Positions 1 through 8,806 of a stretch of DNA of 54,884 nucleotides are shown here, piece after piece. Source of the stretch: Chloroflexota bacterium (GTDB lineage Bacteria > Chloroflexota > Dehalococcoidia > Lucifugimonadales > GCA-002723415); assembly GCA_002721445.1 (NCBI GenBank), contig PBKN01000017.1, positions 1 through 54,884 of the forward strand, written 5' to 3'. The notes beneath the pieces are model-generated. The model did no database searches. It was not told the DNA's origin and saw only the letters and a program-made list of their open reading frames with translations. Made by a program: the position numbers and the translations under genes. Position 1 is the stretch's first letter; each line of letters starts with the position of its first letter.

Positions 1-107
1 TAATAAGTATAATTCTACAAATTCAGAAGTGAATTCAGATAAATTGCCAACTAAAGATAAAAGTAATAAGTATAATTCTACAAATTCAGAAGTGAATTTA
101 GATAAAT
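1..107 (+). repeat. 63-bp tandem duplication in the dnaX linker
   Basis: A 44-base stretch at 1-44 recurs at 64-107 with a single mismatch (C at 36, T at 99). The period is 63 bases, or 21 codons, so the reading frame is kept. It duplicates the peptide NKYNSTNSEVN plus its spacer in the disordered linker ahead of the tau C-terminal domain. Another copy could lie to the left of the window. Confidence 0.9.
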
Positions 108-547
108 CTCCTTCTATAAACATTTCTAAAGAAGCTAATATTATTATTGATGATGTGAATATAAAAGATGAAACTCTTGTTAATGATCCATTAGTAGAAG
201 ATAATTGGAATGATATAAAAAAGAAACTTAGAAATGTTGGTAAAAGATTCAAAATTGGAGCTCTTTTAAATGTGTCTAAAACTCGTATAATTAACGAAGA
301 TTCTTTAATTGTTACTTTTTCACATAAATCACATGTAGAACGCTTAGATAATGAGATTACAGATCCTGTAGTACAAAAAGAGGTTGCTGATATATTAAAA
401 GAAATTCTTATAACAGTAAATAAAATAAAACCCAGAAATGCTGATGATATTAAAGAAGTAATAACTGATAAATCAAGCCATTTAGTTAGGTCAGCACAAA
501 ATTTTGGAGCACAAGTTTTTGAGAAAAATGAGGTAAATGATGAATAA
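2..547 (+). CDS. dnaX: DNA polymerase III subunit gamma/tau, C-terminal part (5' end outside window)
   Basis: The reading frame is open from the left edge, so only the tail of the clamp-loader ATPase is present and the AAA+ motor lies upstream. The segment coding for NWNDIKKKLRNVGKRFKIGA through FSHKSHVERLDNEI resembles the conserved C-terminal tau domain that contacts the polymerase and primosome. It is preceded by a low-complexity Asn/Ser/Lys linker that carries a 21-residue tandem duplication. The GTG at 29 is an internal codon and not a start. The stop overlaps the ybaB start, and dnaX-ybaB-recR is a very common bacterial gene order, which supports the call strongly despite the weak similarity of DnaX C-termini. 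Confidence 0.85.
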   Translation, partial: NKYNSTNSEVNSDKLPTKDKSNKYNSTNSEVNLDKSPSINISKEANIIIDDVNIKDETLVNDPLVEDNWNDIKKKLRNVGKRFKIGALLNVSKTRIINEDSLIVTFSHKSHVERLDNEITDPVVQKEVADILKEILITVNKIKPRNADDIKEVITDKSSHLVRSAQNFGAQVFEKNEVNDE

Positions 548-842
548 AAAAATGATACAACAAGCTAAGAAATTGCAGCAAGATATGTTGAAAATGCAAG
601 AAGATTTAGAAAATTCAACGGTTGAAGCGACATCAGGAGGTGGAGCTGTAAAAGTTGTAGTGAACGGTAAACTTAGAATAGAATCTATATCTATTTCTGA
701 GGAAGTGGTTGACAGTAATGAGATTGAAATGTTGTCGGATTTAATATTAGCTGCTGTAAATGAAGGCATTACCAAATCTCAAGATGAAGCATCTAAAAGA
801 ATGAGTTCTTTAACAGGTGGTTTAAACATTCCTGGTTTTTAA
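537..842 (+). CDS. ybaB: YbaB/EbfC family nucleoid-associated protein
   Basis: This 101-residue protein has the family's usual length and pattern: a Met/Lys/Gln-rich N-terminal helix (KMIQQAKKLQQDMLKMQEDL), the core segment VEATSGGGAVKVVVNGKL, and a C-terminal helix ending in TGGLNIPGF. Family members are dimers that bind DNA and influence gene expression and nucleoid structure. Two ATGs lie in tandem at 537 and 540, both inside the end of dnaX, so translation is probably coupled. The gene sits between dnaX and recR in the classical order and is probably co-transcribed with both. Confidence 0.95.
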   Translation: MMNKKMIQQAKKLQQDMLKMQEDLENSTVEATSGGGAVKVVVNGKLRIESISISEEVVDSNEIEMLSDLILAAVNEGITKSQDEASKRMSSLTGGLNIPGF

Positions 843-863
843 TTTAAATTTATTGAGTTTAAA

Positions 864-1481
864 ATGAATGAAATAGATAATATAAATACAGTACCTGATG
901 CTATATTAAAATTAATACAAGAGTTTTCAAAACTGCCTGGAATTGGAAAGAAAACTGCACAAAGGTTAACTTATCATTTAGTAAGAACAAATTTAGAAGA
1001 TGCTTTATCATTATCAGAATCTATAATGACAGTAAAAAATAATATCATTCTTTGTAGTGAGTGTTCTAATATTACTCAAATTGATCCTTGTAATATTTGT
1101 AATAATCCAATAAGAGATAAAACTAGAATTTGTATAGTAGAAGAAGCTTTAGATGTTTTAGCTCTTGAACGTACGGGTATTTTTAATGGTTTATATCATG
1201 TATTACATGGTGTGATTTCACCAGTAAATGGTGTAGGTCCTGATGATATCAATATTAAAAAACTTATAGAAAGAATTGATTCAGGTAACTTTTCTGAAAT
1301 CATATTGGCAATGAATCCTAATCTTGAAGGTGAAGCAACCTCTATGTATATAAATCAACTTTTAACTGGTAAAAATATAGATATTACACGTCCTGCTAGA
1401 GGTATACCTATTGGAAGTGATATAGAATACGCAGATGAAGTCACTTTAGGGCAAGCAATCACAGGTAGACAAAAGTTTTAG
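864..1481 (+). CDS. recR: Recombination mediator protein RecR
   Basis: The 205-residue length is typical of RecR, which forms a ring that with RecO (and RecF) loads RecA on SSB-coated gapped DNA. In order, it shows an N-terminal helix-hairpin-helix (FSKLPGIGKKTAQRLTYHL), a four-cysteine zinc finger (CSEC...CNIC), and a Toprim domain (ICIVEEALDVLALE, then LAMNPNLEGEATSMYI). It ends with the conserved ARGIPIGSDIEYADEVTLGQ segment. It lies 21 bases after ybaB and 20 bases before recO, so a dnaX-ybaB-recR-recO transcription unit is likely. Confidence 0.97.
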   Translation: MNEIDNINTVPDAILKLIQEFSKLPGIGKKTAQRLTYHLVRTNLEDALSLSESIMTVKNNIILCSECSNITQIDPCNICNNPIRDKTRICIVEEALDVLALERTGIFNGLYHVLHGVISPVNGVGPDDINIKKLIERIDSGNFSEIILAMNPNLEGEATSMYINQLLTGKNIDITRPARGIPIGSDIEYADEVTLGQAITGRQKF

Positions 1482-1501
1482 TTATTTGTATTTTATTAGA
1501 T

Positions 1502-2272
1502 ATGAGTAAAATACGTACAAGAATATATAAAACTGACGGAATAATTTTAAAACAAATACCTTTTTTAGAAAAAGATAGGATTATTACAATTTATTCTCAA
1601 GAATATGGCAAATTGAGATTGATTGCAAAAGGTATAAGAAGTCCAAAAAGTAAATTTGGTGGTTCATTAGAAACTTTAAATTCTGTTTCTTTATCTATAA
1701 TCAAACGAAATAGTATAGATTTAATTACAGAGTCATATACTAATGTGACCTATTTAAATATTAGAAATAATTTAAAATTATTATCAAAATCAATGTACTG
1801 GATTGAATTGATAGATTCTTTAACTGTTGAAAATGAACCTGTAAAAAATATGTTTCCATTAACTGAATTTACTTTAAATTTAATTAATGAAAATAATTGT
1901 AATGATTTATGTCTAAGGTATTTAGAACTTAAACTTATTATTATATCTGGCTATTCTCCTGAATTTTTTGAATGTACTTATTGTAGGAATAAATTGGAAC
2001 CTACAGATCATTTTTTTTCTTTTAATGACGGTGGTATATTTTGTGGTAAATGTAAAATAAACAGTAATACAACATTACTTAAAATTTCACTTAATTGCAT
2101 GAAAATAATTAGACTTTTATATAGAGAAAAAGATATTAATAATATACAAAAAATTAACCTAGAAAAAAATATCTTGCTTGAAATAGAAAATTTTTTACTG
2201 AGTTATTTAAAATATATACTTGAAAAAGATATAAAAAGTTATAAATTTATTAAAACAATATCTGAAATATAA
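1502..2272 (+). CDS. recO: DNA repair protein RecO
   Basis: The 256-residue protein begins with the RecO oligonucleotide-binding fold (TDGIILKQIPFLEKDRIITI, then YGKLRLIAKGIRSPKSKFGG). An all-helical domain follows, with a zinc-binding region (CTYC about residues 158-161 and CGKC about 180-183). RecO anneals complementary strands and partners with RecR. Direct adjacency to recR fits that partnership. The C-terminal third is divergent and Asn/Lys/Ile-rich, as expected from the base composition. Confidence 0.93.
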   Translation: MSKIRTRIYKTDGIILKQIPFLEKDRIITIYSQEYGKLRLIAKGIRSPKSKFGGSLETLNSVSLSIIKRNSIDLITESYTNVTYLNIRNNLKLLSKSMYWIELIDSLTVENEPVKNMFPLTEFTLNLINENNCNDLCLRYLELKLIIISGYSPEFFECTYCRNKLEPTDHFFSFNDGGIFCGKCKINSNTTLLKISLNCMKIIRLLYREKDINNIQKINLEKNILLEIENFLLSYLKYILEKDIKSYKFIKTISEI

Positions 2273-2472
2273 TTAATTGTTAAACATACTTCATCTATTA
2301 TGATTTATAAATTCTAATTTAGATTTATTCTATATTTGATTTGATAGCCATTTGTAATTTACTCTAGATGATTATAGCTACTATGTATAGCAAATATATA
2401 TATTTTTCTTTTAAAATTAACATAATACTCGTATTGTGAATTAATAATTTAAGCTATAAAATAAGCTAATCG

Positions 2473-2548
2473 GCCCCTGTAGCTCAGGCGGATAGAGCAA
2501 CGGTTTCCTAAACCGTGTGCCCCGGTTCGAGTCCGGGCAGGGGTACCA
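2473..2548 (+). tRNA. tRNA-Arg (anticodon CCT)
   Basis: A full cloverleaf can be folded by eye. The 7-bp acceptor pairs GCCCCTG (2473-2479) with CAGGGGT (2538-2544), with one G-T pair. There is a D arm, and the anticodon stem ACGGT/ACCGT encloses the loop TTCCTAA. The T arm CCCGG/CCGGG encloses TTCGAGT. The anticodon is CCT, reading the AGG arginine codon. The discriminator base A and the CCA end (2546-2548) are genome-encoded. Its G+C content is far above that of its surroundings, as usual for tRNA genes in AT-rich genomes. Confidence 0.97.
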
Positions 2549-2598
2549 TATAAATTAGTTTTATACTATTATTATATTTAAAAATTAGAGGTTATTAT

Positions 2599-3519
2599 AT
2601 GAAGTATAAATGGTATAAAGGCAATATACATACTCATACAACTGAATCGGATGGGGATGATACACCTGAATCAGTTGTAAAATGGTATAGAAAACATGGT
2701 TATGATTTCTTAGTATTAAGTGACCATAACCATATAACTTTATTAGAATACCCAAAAGGTAAAAGAAGGTTTAAAAGACCTCTGATGATTCCTGGTGAGG
2801 AAGTTTCAGCTAATATTGAAATAGATGGCAAATTAATACCTCTACATATTAACGGGATAGGTATAAGTAGATTAGTTGAACCTACTTATTCTGATACTAT
2901 AATTTCTACTATTCAAGCGAATGTTGATAATATCATAGAAGCAGGTGGTATAGCTTCAATTAATCATCCAAATTTTAAATGGGCTTTCTCTCATAATGAA
3001 TTAATTCATATAAAAGGAGCTAGTTTATTGGAAATACACAATGGTCATCCTGCTACAAATAATCAGGGAGGACCTGGTAAATTTAGTACAGAACAAATAT
3101 GGGACTTTATTTTAAGTAATAATAAAAAAATCTTTGGTGTTGCAACTGATGATTCACATAATTACCATGATTTTACACCTATTAAATCAAATCCAGGTAG
3201 AGGCTGGCTGATGGTTAAATCAAATGAATTATCTGTTGATAAAATTGTAGAATCGATTAAACTTGGTAATTTCTATTCAAGTACAGGTGTCACTCTTGAA
3301 GAAGTTAATATATCAAATAAATCTATTAATATAAATATATGCCAAGAAAAAGAATATATATATAAAACTGAGTTTATTGGAACTGATGGTGAATTATTAG
3401 CAATGGTTCCTGGATTAAATCCATCTTTTAAACTAGATAAAAACCAAATATATATTAGGGCAACAGTTACTAATTCTGGTGGTCAAAAAGCTTGGGTGCA
3501 ACCAACATTTATGAGTTAA
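2599..3519 (+). CDS. PHP-domain metal-dependent phosphoesterase (CehA/McbA-like)
   Basis: The 306-residue protein starts with the PHP metal-binding signature: HTH at residues 11-13, an Asp after ESDG, and SDHNH near residue 41. Further conserved elements are INHPNF and TDDSHNYH. These are the histidines and aspartates that hold two or three metal ions in the polymerase/histidinol-phosphatase fold. A C-terminal beta-rich part follows (KSNPGRGWLMVKS onward), which matches the CehA/McbA subgroup. The substrate cannot be told from sequence; members hydrolyse phosphate esters or carbamate-type bonds. There is no signal peptide, so it is probably cytoplasmic. Confidence 0.85.
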   Translation: MKYKWYKGNIHTHTTESDGDDTPESVVKWYRKHGYDFLVLSDHNHITLLEYPKGKRRFKRPLMIPGEEVSANIEIDGKLIPLHINGIGISRLVEPTYSDTIISTIQANVDNIIEAGGIASINHPNFKWAFSHNELIHIKGASLLEIHNGHPATNNQGGPGKFSTEQIWDFILSNNKKIFGVATDDSHNYHDFTPIKSNPGRGWLMVKSNELSVDKIVESIKLGNFYSSTGVTLEEVNISNKSININICQEKEYIYKTEFIGTDGELLAMVPGLNPSFKLDKNQIYIRATVTNSGGQKAWVQPTFMS

Positions 3520-3556
3520 TTATATTTTAAATAAAATATGAAATGAATTTAATTAA

Positions 3557-4924
3557 ATGCTAACCAAAATATTAAGTTTTAAAAATTTAATTTTATTATT
3601 TATATTAGCTTTTTTATTTTTCACAATAGATGTATTAAATACTGATTCACATATTACAAGAGTTAACACTATTTCAATTGATGGACCTATTAAATTAAAT
3701 ACTGCAAATTACATAGAAAGAATAATTTTAGAAAATGAAAATGATAATAATATAATTGTATTGATTTTAAATACTCCAGGTGGTTCTTACGAAGCAACAC
3801 GAAAAATAATTGAATTAATACTTGCGTCAAAAGTACCTATTATATCTTATGTTTATCCAGCAGGAGGACAAGCAGCTTCTGCAGGTACTTTTATAATGGC
3901 GGCTTCACATATTTCATCAATGTCTCCTTTTACTAGTTTAGGTTCTGCTACACCAGTTGATATAGATGGAAAAGATTTACCTAAAACTTTAGAAAATAAA
4001 ATTTCCAAAGATGCATCAGCACTAATTAGAGAATTAGCTACAGCTAGAAATAAAAATATTCAACTATTTGAATCAACTATTCAACAAACAGCTTCTTTTA
4101 ACTCAAATGAAGCTCTAGAATCAAATATGATTGATTATATTTCTAATGATTTAAATGCTCTTCTTGATTCTGTAAATGGTGAACAAGTCACTTTAGGTTC
4201 TAATAGCCAGTTTATTATAAATACAGATAATTTTGTTATTATAAATAAAAATATGAATTTAAATGAGAAAATTATAGATTTTATATCTAACCCTAATATA
4301 ACTTTTCTATTTTTAACTCTAGGAGCGTTATTAATATTTATGGAAATATTGATACCTGGAACAATTGTAAGTGGAGTTTTTGGAATAATTTTGTTGGTTT
4401 TAGCTTTTATTGGATTAAATAATTTACCAGTGAATTATTTTGCAGTTATTATGATTATATTAGCTTTAGTATTAATTTATATTGAATTTTCGATAGCTGG
4501 TTTTGGTATTGCAGGGATATTGGCTATTCTTTCTTTTGTATTTGGAGCAACAATATTGTTTGGCAATAATAGCATTGATTTTTTACCAAACAATAATGAA
4601 TCTTCAATATTTTTGGGTTTTAATGTAAATTTTTGGATTATTTTAACAAGTACTTTTTCTTTTGGTTTTTTTACATTATTTGTTATTTATGACATAAGAA
4701 AATCTCAAATTAAAAAAACTCAATATGATTTTGAATTATTAAACCAAATTGGGATAACAAAATCACAATTACATCCAAGAGGAATTGTATATGTTAAAGA
4801 TGAAGTATGGTCAGCTGAATCATATAATTTGGAAAATATACCAATAAACACAAAAATAAGAGTTATATCTATGCAGGAATTAATTTTAAAAGTGCAGATT
4901 GAAAAAGATAATGATAAAATTTAA
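3557..4924 (+). CDS. NfeD-type membrane-bound ClpP-class serine protease
   Basis: The 455-residue protein has an N-terminal hydrophobic segment (about 10-24). A ClpP/SppA-like protease domain follows, with the oxyanion segment NTPGG (72-76) and the nucleophile in QAASAGTF (Ser108). A Lys near 148-151 in ENKISKDA is the candidate general base of the Ser-Lys dyad. The second half holds several membrane spans (about 245-385) and ends with a small OB-like NfeDC domain containing RGIVYVKDEVWSAES. Long NfeD proteins are known to cleave stomatin C-termini, and the next gene encodes a stomatin/slipin. No clear ribosome binding site precedes the ATG. Confidence 0.92.
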   Translation: MLTKILSFKNLILLFILAFLFFTIDVLNTDSHITRVNTISIDGPIKLNTANYIERIILENENDNNIIVLILNTPGGSYEATRKIIELILASKVPIISYVYPAGGQAASAGTFIMAASHISSMSPFTSLGSATPVDIDGKDLPKTLENKISKDASALIRELATARNKNIQLFESTIQQTASFNSNEALESNMIDYISNDLNALLDSVNGEQVTLGSNSQFIINTDNFVIINKNMNLNEKIIDFISNPNITFLFLTLGALLIFMEILIPGTIVSGVFGIILLVLAFIGLNNLPVNYFAVIMIILALVLIYIEFSIAGFGIAGILAILSFVFGATILFGNNSIDFLPNNNESSIFLGFNVNFWIILTSTFSFGFFTLFVIYDIRKSQIKKTQYDFELLNQIGITKSQLHPRGIVYVKDEVWSAESYNLENIPINTKIRVISMQELILKVQIEKDNDKI

Positions 4925-4953
4925 ACCATATATTTACAAATAAAGGAGCTGAA

Positions 4954-5802
4954 ATGTTTATCATAAATTTCCTTAAAGATTATGAAAGAATAGCCAGATT
5001 TAAATGGGGTAACTTTACTGGAATGAAAGGACCTGGGCCAACTTTAATGATACCTATTATGCATAGTGGTGTGAAAGTTGATTTACGAACTGAAGTTATT
5101 GATATTCCTAGACAAACTAATATAACAAAAGATAATGCTCCTATTGATATTGATTTTCTCATTTATTTAAGAGTTATAGAAGGTGAAGCAGCTAAATCTG
5201 TTTTAGAAGTAGAAAATTATAGAATGGCAGTAATAGGATTGTCTACAACAACACTTAGAGCTGTTGTTGGTGAAATGACAGTTGATGAAGTCCTATCACA
5301 AAGAGAAAAAATAAATACAATGTTAAGAACTAAATTAGATAATGAAACTGGCAGATGGGGAATAAAAGTTACTAATGTTGAAATTAAAACAATTGAACCT
5401 GCTGCTGATATTCAAGAAGCAATGAATAGACAAATGTCAGCTGAAAGAGTAAGAAGAGCAGTAATAATTGAAGCAGAAGGTACCAGGCAGTCAGCGATTA
5501 CTGTTGCAGAAGGTGAAAAACAAGCAGCAATATTAAAAGCTGAAGGTCATAAAGAAGCTGAAATACTTACTGCTGAAGGAGATAAGCAAGCTGCAGTATT
5601 AAGAGCAGAAGGTTATAGCCTTTCTTTAGATAAAATTCAAAATATAGCTAAAGATATTACATCTAATACAATGAGTTTACAATATTTTGACACTTTAAAA
5701 TCTATAGGTGAAGGTCAATCAACAAAATATATTTTTCCTATGGAATTTACAAACTTACTTAAACCTTTTATTGAATCTAAAAAAGATGATAAAAACGATT
5801 AG
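4954..5802 (+). CDS. Slipin/stomatin-like SPFH (band 7) protein without an N-terminal membrane anchor
   Basis: The SPFH core is clear: the YERIARFKWG strand, KGPGPTLMIPIMHSGVKVDL, VIDIPRQTNITKDNAPIDID and VENYRMAVIGLSTTTLRAVVG. A long Glu/Ala/Gln-rich coiled-coil region follows (about 165-225, with repeated AEG.KQAA.L units). Slipins form large membrane-associated oligomers and are paired with NfeD proteases, as here, 29 bases downstream. Slipins normally begin with a hydrophobic anchor of about 20 residues. Here the core starts almost at residue 5. A good AAAGGAG site just ahead of ATG 4954 argues that this start is real and that the anchor is absent. Confidence 0.93.
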   Translation: MFIINFLKDYERIARFKWGNFTGMKGPGPTLMIPIMHSGVKVDLRTEVIDIPRQTNITKDNAPIDIDFLIYLRVIEGEAAKSVLEVENYRMAVIGLSTTTLRAVVGEMTVDEVLSQREKINTMLRTKLDNETGRWGIKVTNVEIKTIEPAADIQEAMNRQMSAERVRRAVIIEAEGTRQSAITVAEGEKQAAILKAEGHKEAEILTAEGDKQAAVLRAEGYSLSLDKIQNIAKDITSNTMSLQYFDTLKSIGEGQSTKYIFPMEFTNLLKPFIESKKDDKND

Positions 5803-5864
5803 GTGTTTTTACCCTATTAAAAAATTAACAAATATATTATAAGTATAAAAAATAGGAGGTTTAT

Positions 5865-6560
5865 ATGAATAAATATATAATATCTATTTCAATTTTAATA
5901 ATTTTATTTATGATTGGTTGTTCAGATGGAGTTGTTGGACAAGGAACTGGTGCTAGCACTAATACAAATGCTGATTTAACTATTCAACAAGAATTTGATG
6001 AAGTAAAATTAGAAATCCAAAAATTTAGAGATGAATATGGTACAGACCCTAAAGTTAATGCAGCTATTGATGAAGTTGAAATGATGGTTCAAGAAATGAG
6101 AATGTTAATGGAGTCTAATAAATTTCTTGAGCAAGAAATTCAATTTTTAAGACAAGATAATGATGAACTTCGTAGAGATAATGAGCAGCTTATAAAAGAT
6201 ATACAACAAATATCTTCTCAGTATGGGGATGATATGAATCAATCAATGAAAGATTTTGAAGTAATTAGAAAAGATATGGATAATTTAAGATCTGATAATG
6301 ATATATTAAGAAATGATTCAGATCTATTACGTCAAGATATAAAAGTTATAGAAGCTGATAGAGATAATTTGTCAAAATTTTTAGCTGAAGCAGAAGCTGA
6401 TAGAGATAAAATACAATTAGAAAATGATAAGATATTTCAAAATATGTTAGATAAAGATTCAGAAATTGATAAATTAGTTAGTGTTAATGAAGAACTTGTA
6501 AAAATGAATGATGATTTGTTGAAACTTTTATATCAAACAGATAATACAACAACACCATAA
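5865..6560 (+). CDS. Coiled-coil lipoprotein of unknown function
   Basis: The start at 5865 has an excellent AGGAGGT site. An N-terminal signal with lipobox FMIGC places the lipidated cysteine at residue 19. After a short Gly/Ser/Thr/Asn-rich spacer, nearly the whole protein (about 40-225) is predicted coiled coil, rich in Asp, Glu and Leu with repeated LRxDND-type heptads (LRRDNEQL, LRSDNDILRNDSDLLRQD). I recognise no catalytic domain. It follows nfeD and slipin on the same strand, so it may be an envelope spacer or a partner of that membrane complex. It is the last gene before a strong terminator. Confidence 0.8.
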   Translation: MNKYIISISILIILFMIGCSDGVVGQGTGASTNTNADLTIQQEFDEVKLEIQKFRDEYGTDPKVNAAIDEVEMMVQEMRMLMESNKFLEQEIQFLRQDNDELRRDNEQLIKDIQQISSQYGDDMNQSMKDFEVIRKDMDNLRSDNDILRNDSDLLRQDIKVIEADRDNLSKFLAEAEADRDKIQLENDKIFQNMLDKDSEIDKLVSVNEELVKMNDDLLKLLYQTDNTTTP

Positions 6561-6577
6561 TTAAAGTTAAAAATTAA

Positions 6578-6610
6578 AATAATAGGCATATTTTTAATAT
6601 GCCTATTATT
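6578..6610. terminator. Bidirectional intrinsic terminator between convergent genes
   Basis: A perfect 14-bp inverted repeat (arms 6578-6591 and 6597-6610, loop TTTTA) is flanked by T-rich sequence on the right and A-rich sequence on the left. It can therefore terminate both the lipoprotein gene on the plus strand and the NHL-repeat gene on the minus strand. The last codon region of the minus-strand gene (stop at 6606-6608) lies inside the right arm. Confidence 0.85.
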
Positions 6611-8723
6611 TTATACTTATAGCTAATATCTGATGATTAAAATGATCTGAAACTAATAATATATTTTTATTATAGAATTTTAAATTTCTTGGCAGGATCA
6701 TTTTATTATATTGATTAGTGTCATAGTGGTCTTCAAATTTAGATTTCCTTGTATTAATCCCAAATATGGATTCGATTTTTCCTTCTTCATTTATTTTACG
6801 TATTAATTTATTATTTGTATCTGAAAAATAAATTGTTCCATTTTCAGATACATCAATTCCTGAAGGGGAATCTAGATAAGAATCTATAGCTTTAGTACCG
6901 TCTTTGGAAAATCCTTTATCTCCATTACCAGCTACAGTAGTTATTATTCCTGTTTTATTATCTATTTTTCTAATTACATGAGCACCTTCATCTGCAAAAT
7001 ATAAGTTGCCTAGATTGTCAAAAGCAAGATCTACTGGAGAAACTAATTTACAATTAACAGCTAATTTATTGTCTCCACTATAACCGCTTATTCCAATACC
7101 GGCATAAGTATTTATTATTCCTGTTTTAAAGTCTATTTTTCTAATTTTACCAATGCCTGAGTCTCCAAAATATATATTGTCATTTGAATCATGTATGATT
7201 GACCTGGAATGAACTATATTTGATGATATAGATGGTCCTCCATCGCCTTTATCCCACGAAAATGCAGATCCAGCAACATTATGAATAATTCCATTTAAAT
7301 CTATCTTTCTTATATGAGAATGTCTTGTATCAGATATATATACTTCATTTTTAGAATTTACAGATACACCATAAGGATTTCCTAAATGAGCATTTGTAGC
7401 TAAACCGCCATCTCCACCATATGCTCTAGCTCCAGTACCTGCTATTGTTTCAATAGTATTATCAGAGCTATTTATTTTTCTTATACGTTGATTCCATGTG
7501 TCAGCAATATAAATATCTCCATTATTTGATATGCTAATGCCAAAAGGACTAGCTAAAAATGCATTTAAAGAGTCTTCTTTATCATGTATTGATGTACCTC
7601 CAAATATAGTTGATACATACCCTTTTGAATCAATCTGTCTTACTCTGCCACTACAATCGCTATATAATATATTGTTATCTCTGATATGTAATCCTACTTC
7701 AATTGAATTACATTCTGTTTCAGTAGCTAAAACATTTTCATCTCCATAACCAGGATTACCGTTACCTGCTACAGTAGAAACTATACCTGTTTCAGAATCT
7801 ATTTTACGTATACGAAAACCATATTTTTCACCAACATATATATTGTCTTTATCATCTATACATAATGCATCAGGCATAAGTGTGCTAGCGTTTACAGCTA
7901 AACCGCCATCTCCATTTGAAGCTTTATCTCCATTGCCAAATATTGTACTTACAATACCTGTTTTCATATCTATTTTTCTGATTCTATCGTTAGAATTATC
8001 ACATATATATAGATCCTGATTAGAATCAAAAGCTAGGTGTTCAGGATGGTTAAATGCAGCAATTTCCTTAGGCCCACCATCGCCAGAGTATCCACCTAGA
8101 CTTAATTTTTCTGCAACAATTGGTTTATATTGATTAAGATTTGTAGAATTATGTTTTGATAAATACCCAGCAAAAAGTGAAATCACACCTGATTTTTTAT
8201 CAATTTTTCTTATGTTATTTGACCATTCACTTGATATATATATATCTCCTTCTTCTGAAATTGCAATTCCACAATAGCAATCCATTTCAGCATTGATTGC
8301 TAGTTCACCATCACCTTTACGACCAAGCATACCATTACCTGCAATTGTTGTAATTATTTTTGTTTTATAATCTATCATTCTATAGACTTGATTGCCTAAA
8401 TCAGAAAAATAGATGTTATCATTATCATCAACTACTAAATCATGAGGACCATTTAGTTCTGCATTAATAGCTAACTCATTGTCACCACTGTAACCTTGCA
8501 TACCTGTGCCAGCTATAACGTTTAATTTTCCGGATTTATTAATCTCCCAAATTAAATTAAATGTATAATCAGCAATAATTAAGTTACTATTAGATAATTG
8601 GTCTATACCTAAAGGCCAACCTGCATCAGCATTTTTAGCGATTGTATTTGTTTTTATTCCATTTCCTATTATAGGAATGTAATTATTGTTTTCTAAAATG
8701 TTTAGTCTTTTTAATAAACTCAT
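6606..8723 (-). CDS. NHL-repeat beta-propeller protein
   Basis: The protein of about 705 residues is built almost entirely of about eleven copies of a 50-65-residue repeat. The consensus is AGNGxxGYSGDGGLAxNAxLxxPxGI, then a YxSDxxNxxIRKID strand, then TGIIxTV. This is the NHL type, which folds as beta-propellers used in binding and occasionally in lyase activity. There is no catalytic signature and no signal peptide, although many NHL proteins are exported. I chose ATG 8723 rather than the upstream in-frame TTG at 8741 because an AAGGAAA site lies just before 8723. It is divergent from the M20 amidohydrolase gene. Confidence 0.88.
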   Translation of the reverse strand: MSLLKRLNILENNNYIPIIGNGIKTNTIAKNADAGWPLGIDQLSNSNLIIADYTFNLIWEINKSGKLNVIAGTGMQGYSGDNELAINAELNGPHDLVVDDNDNIYFSDLGNQVYRMIDYKTKIITTIAGNGMLGRKGDGELAINAEMDCYCGIAISEEGDIYISSEWSNNIRKIDKKSGVISLFAGYLSKHNSTNLNQYKPIVAEKLSLGGYSGDGGPKEIAAFNHPEHLAFDSNQDLYICDNSNDRIRKIDMKTGIVSTIFGNGDKASNGDGGLAVNASTLMPDALCIDDKDNIYVGEKYGFRIRKIDSETGIVSTVAGNGNPGYGDENVLATETECNSIEVGLHIRDNNILYSDCSGRVRQIDSKGYVSTIFGGTSIHDKEDSLNAFLASPFGISISNNGDIYIADTWNQRIRKINSSDNTIETIAGTGARAYGGDGGLATNAHLGNPYGVSVNSKNEVYISDTRHSHIRKIDLNGIIHNVAGSAFSWDKGDGGPSISSNIVHSRSIIHDSNDNIYFGDSGIGKIRKIDFKTGIINTYAGIGISGYSGDNKLAVNCKLVSPVDLAFDNLGNLYFADEGAHVIRKIDNKTGIITTVAGNGDKGFSKDGTKAIDSYLDSPSGIDVSENGTIYFSDTNNKLIRKINEEGKIESIFGINTRKSKFEDHYDTNQYNKMILPRNLKFYNKNILLVSDHFNHQILAISIK

Positions 8724-8726
8724 ATA

Positions 8727-8733
8727 TTTCCTT
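8727..8733 (-). promoter_or_regulatory. Ribosome binding site fixing the NHL protein start
   Basis: On the minus strand the sequence AAGGAAA lies just upstream of ATG 8723, but inside the coding sequence if the TTG at 8741 were used. This favours the shorter protein. Confidence 0.6.
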
Positions 8734-8796
8734 AAATTCAACTTATAGTATATTTAATGTATATTATAGAAAAAATTTTATTTTATAAATATATGT

Positions 8797-8802
8797 GAGA
8801 GG
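8797..8802 (+). promoter_or_regulatory. Ribosome binding site fixing the M20 amidohydrolase start
   Basis: GAGAGG lies four bases before ATG 8807. It overlaps the alternative in-frame GTG at 8795, which would have no site of its own, so the protein probably starts MINKDDIK. Confidence 0.6.
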
Positions 8803-8806
8803 AATT

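Noticed and set aside
2273-2472. Small RNA (for example SRP RNA) or other gene between recO and the tRNA
   Set aside because: The 200 bases are very AT-rich, have no stable stem with the conserved SRP loop, and no open frame of note. I see nothing functional apart from possible tRNA promoter elements.
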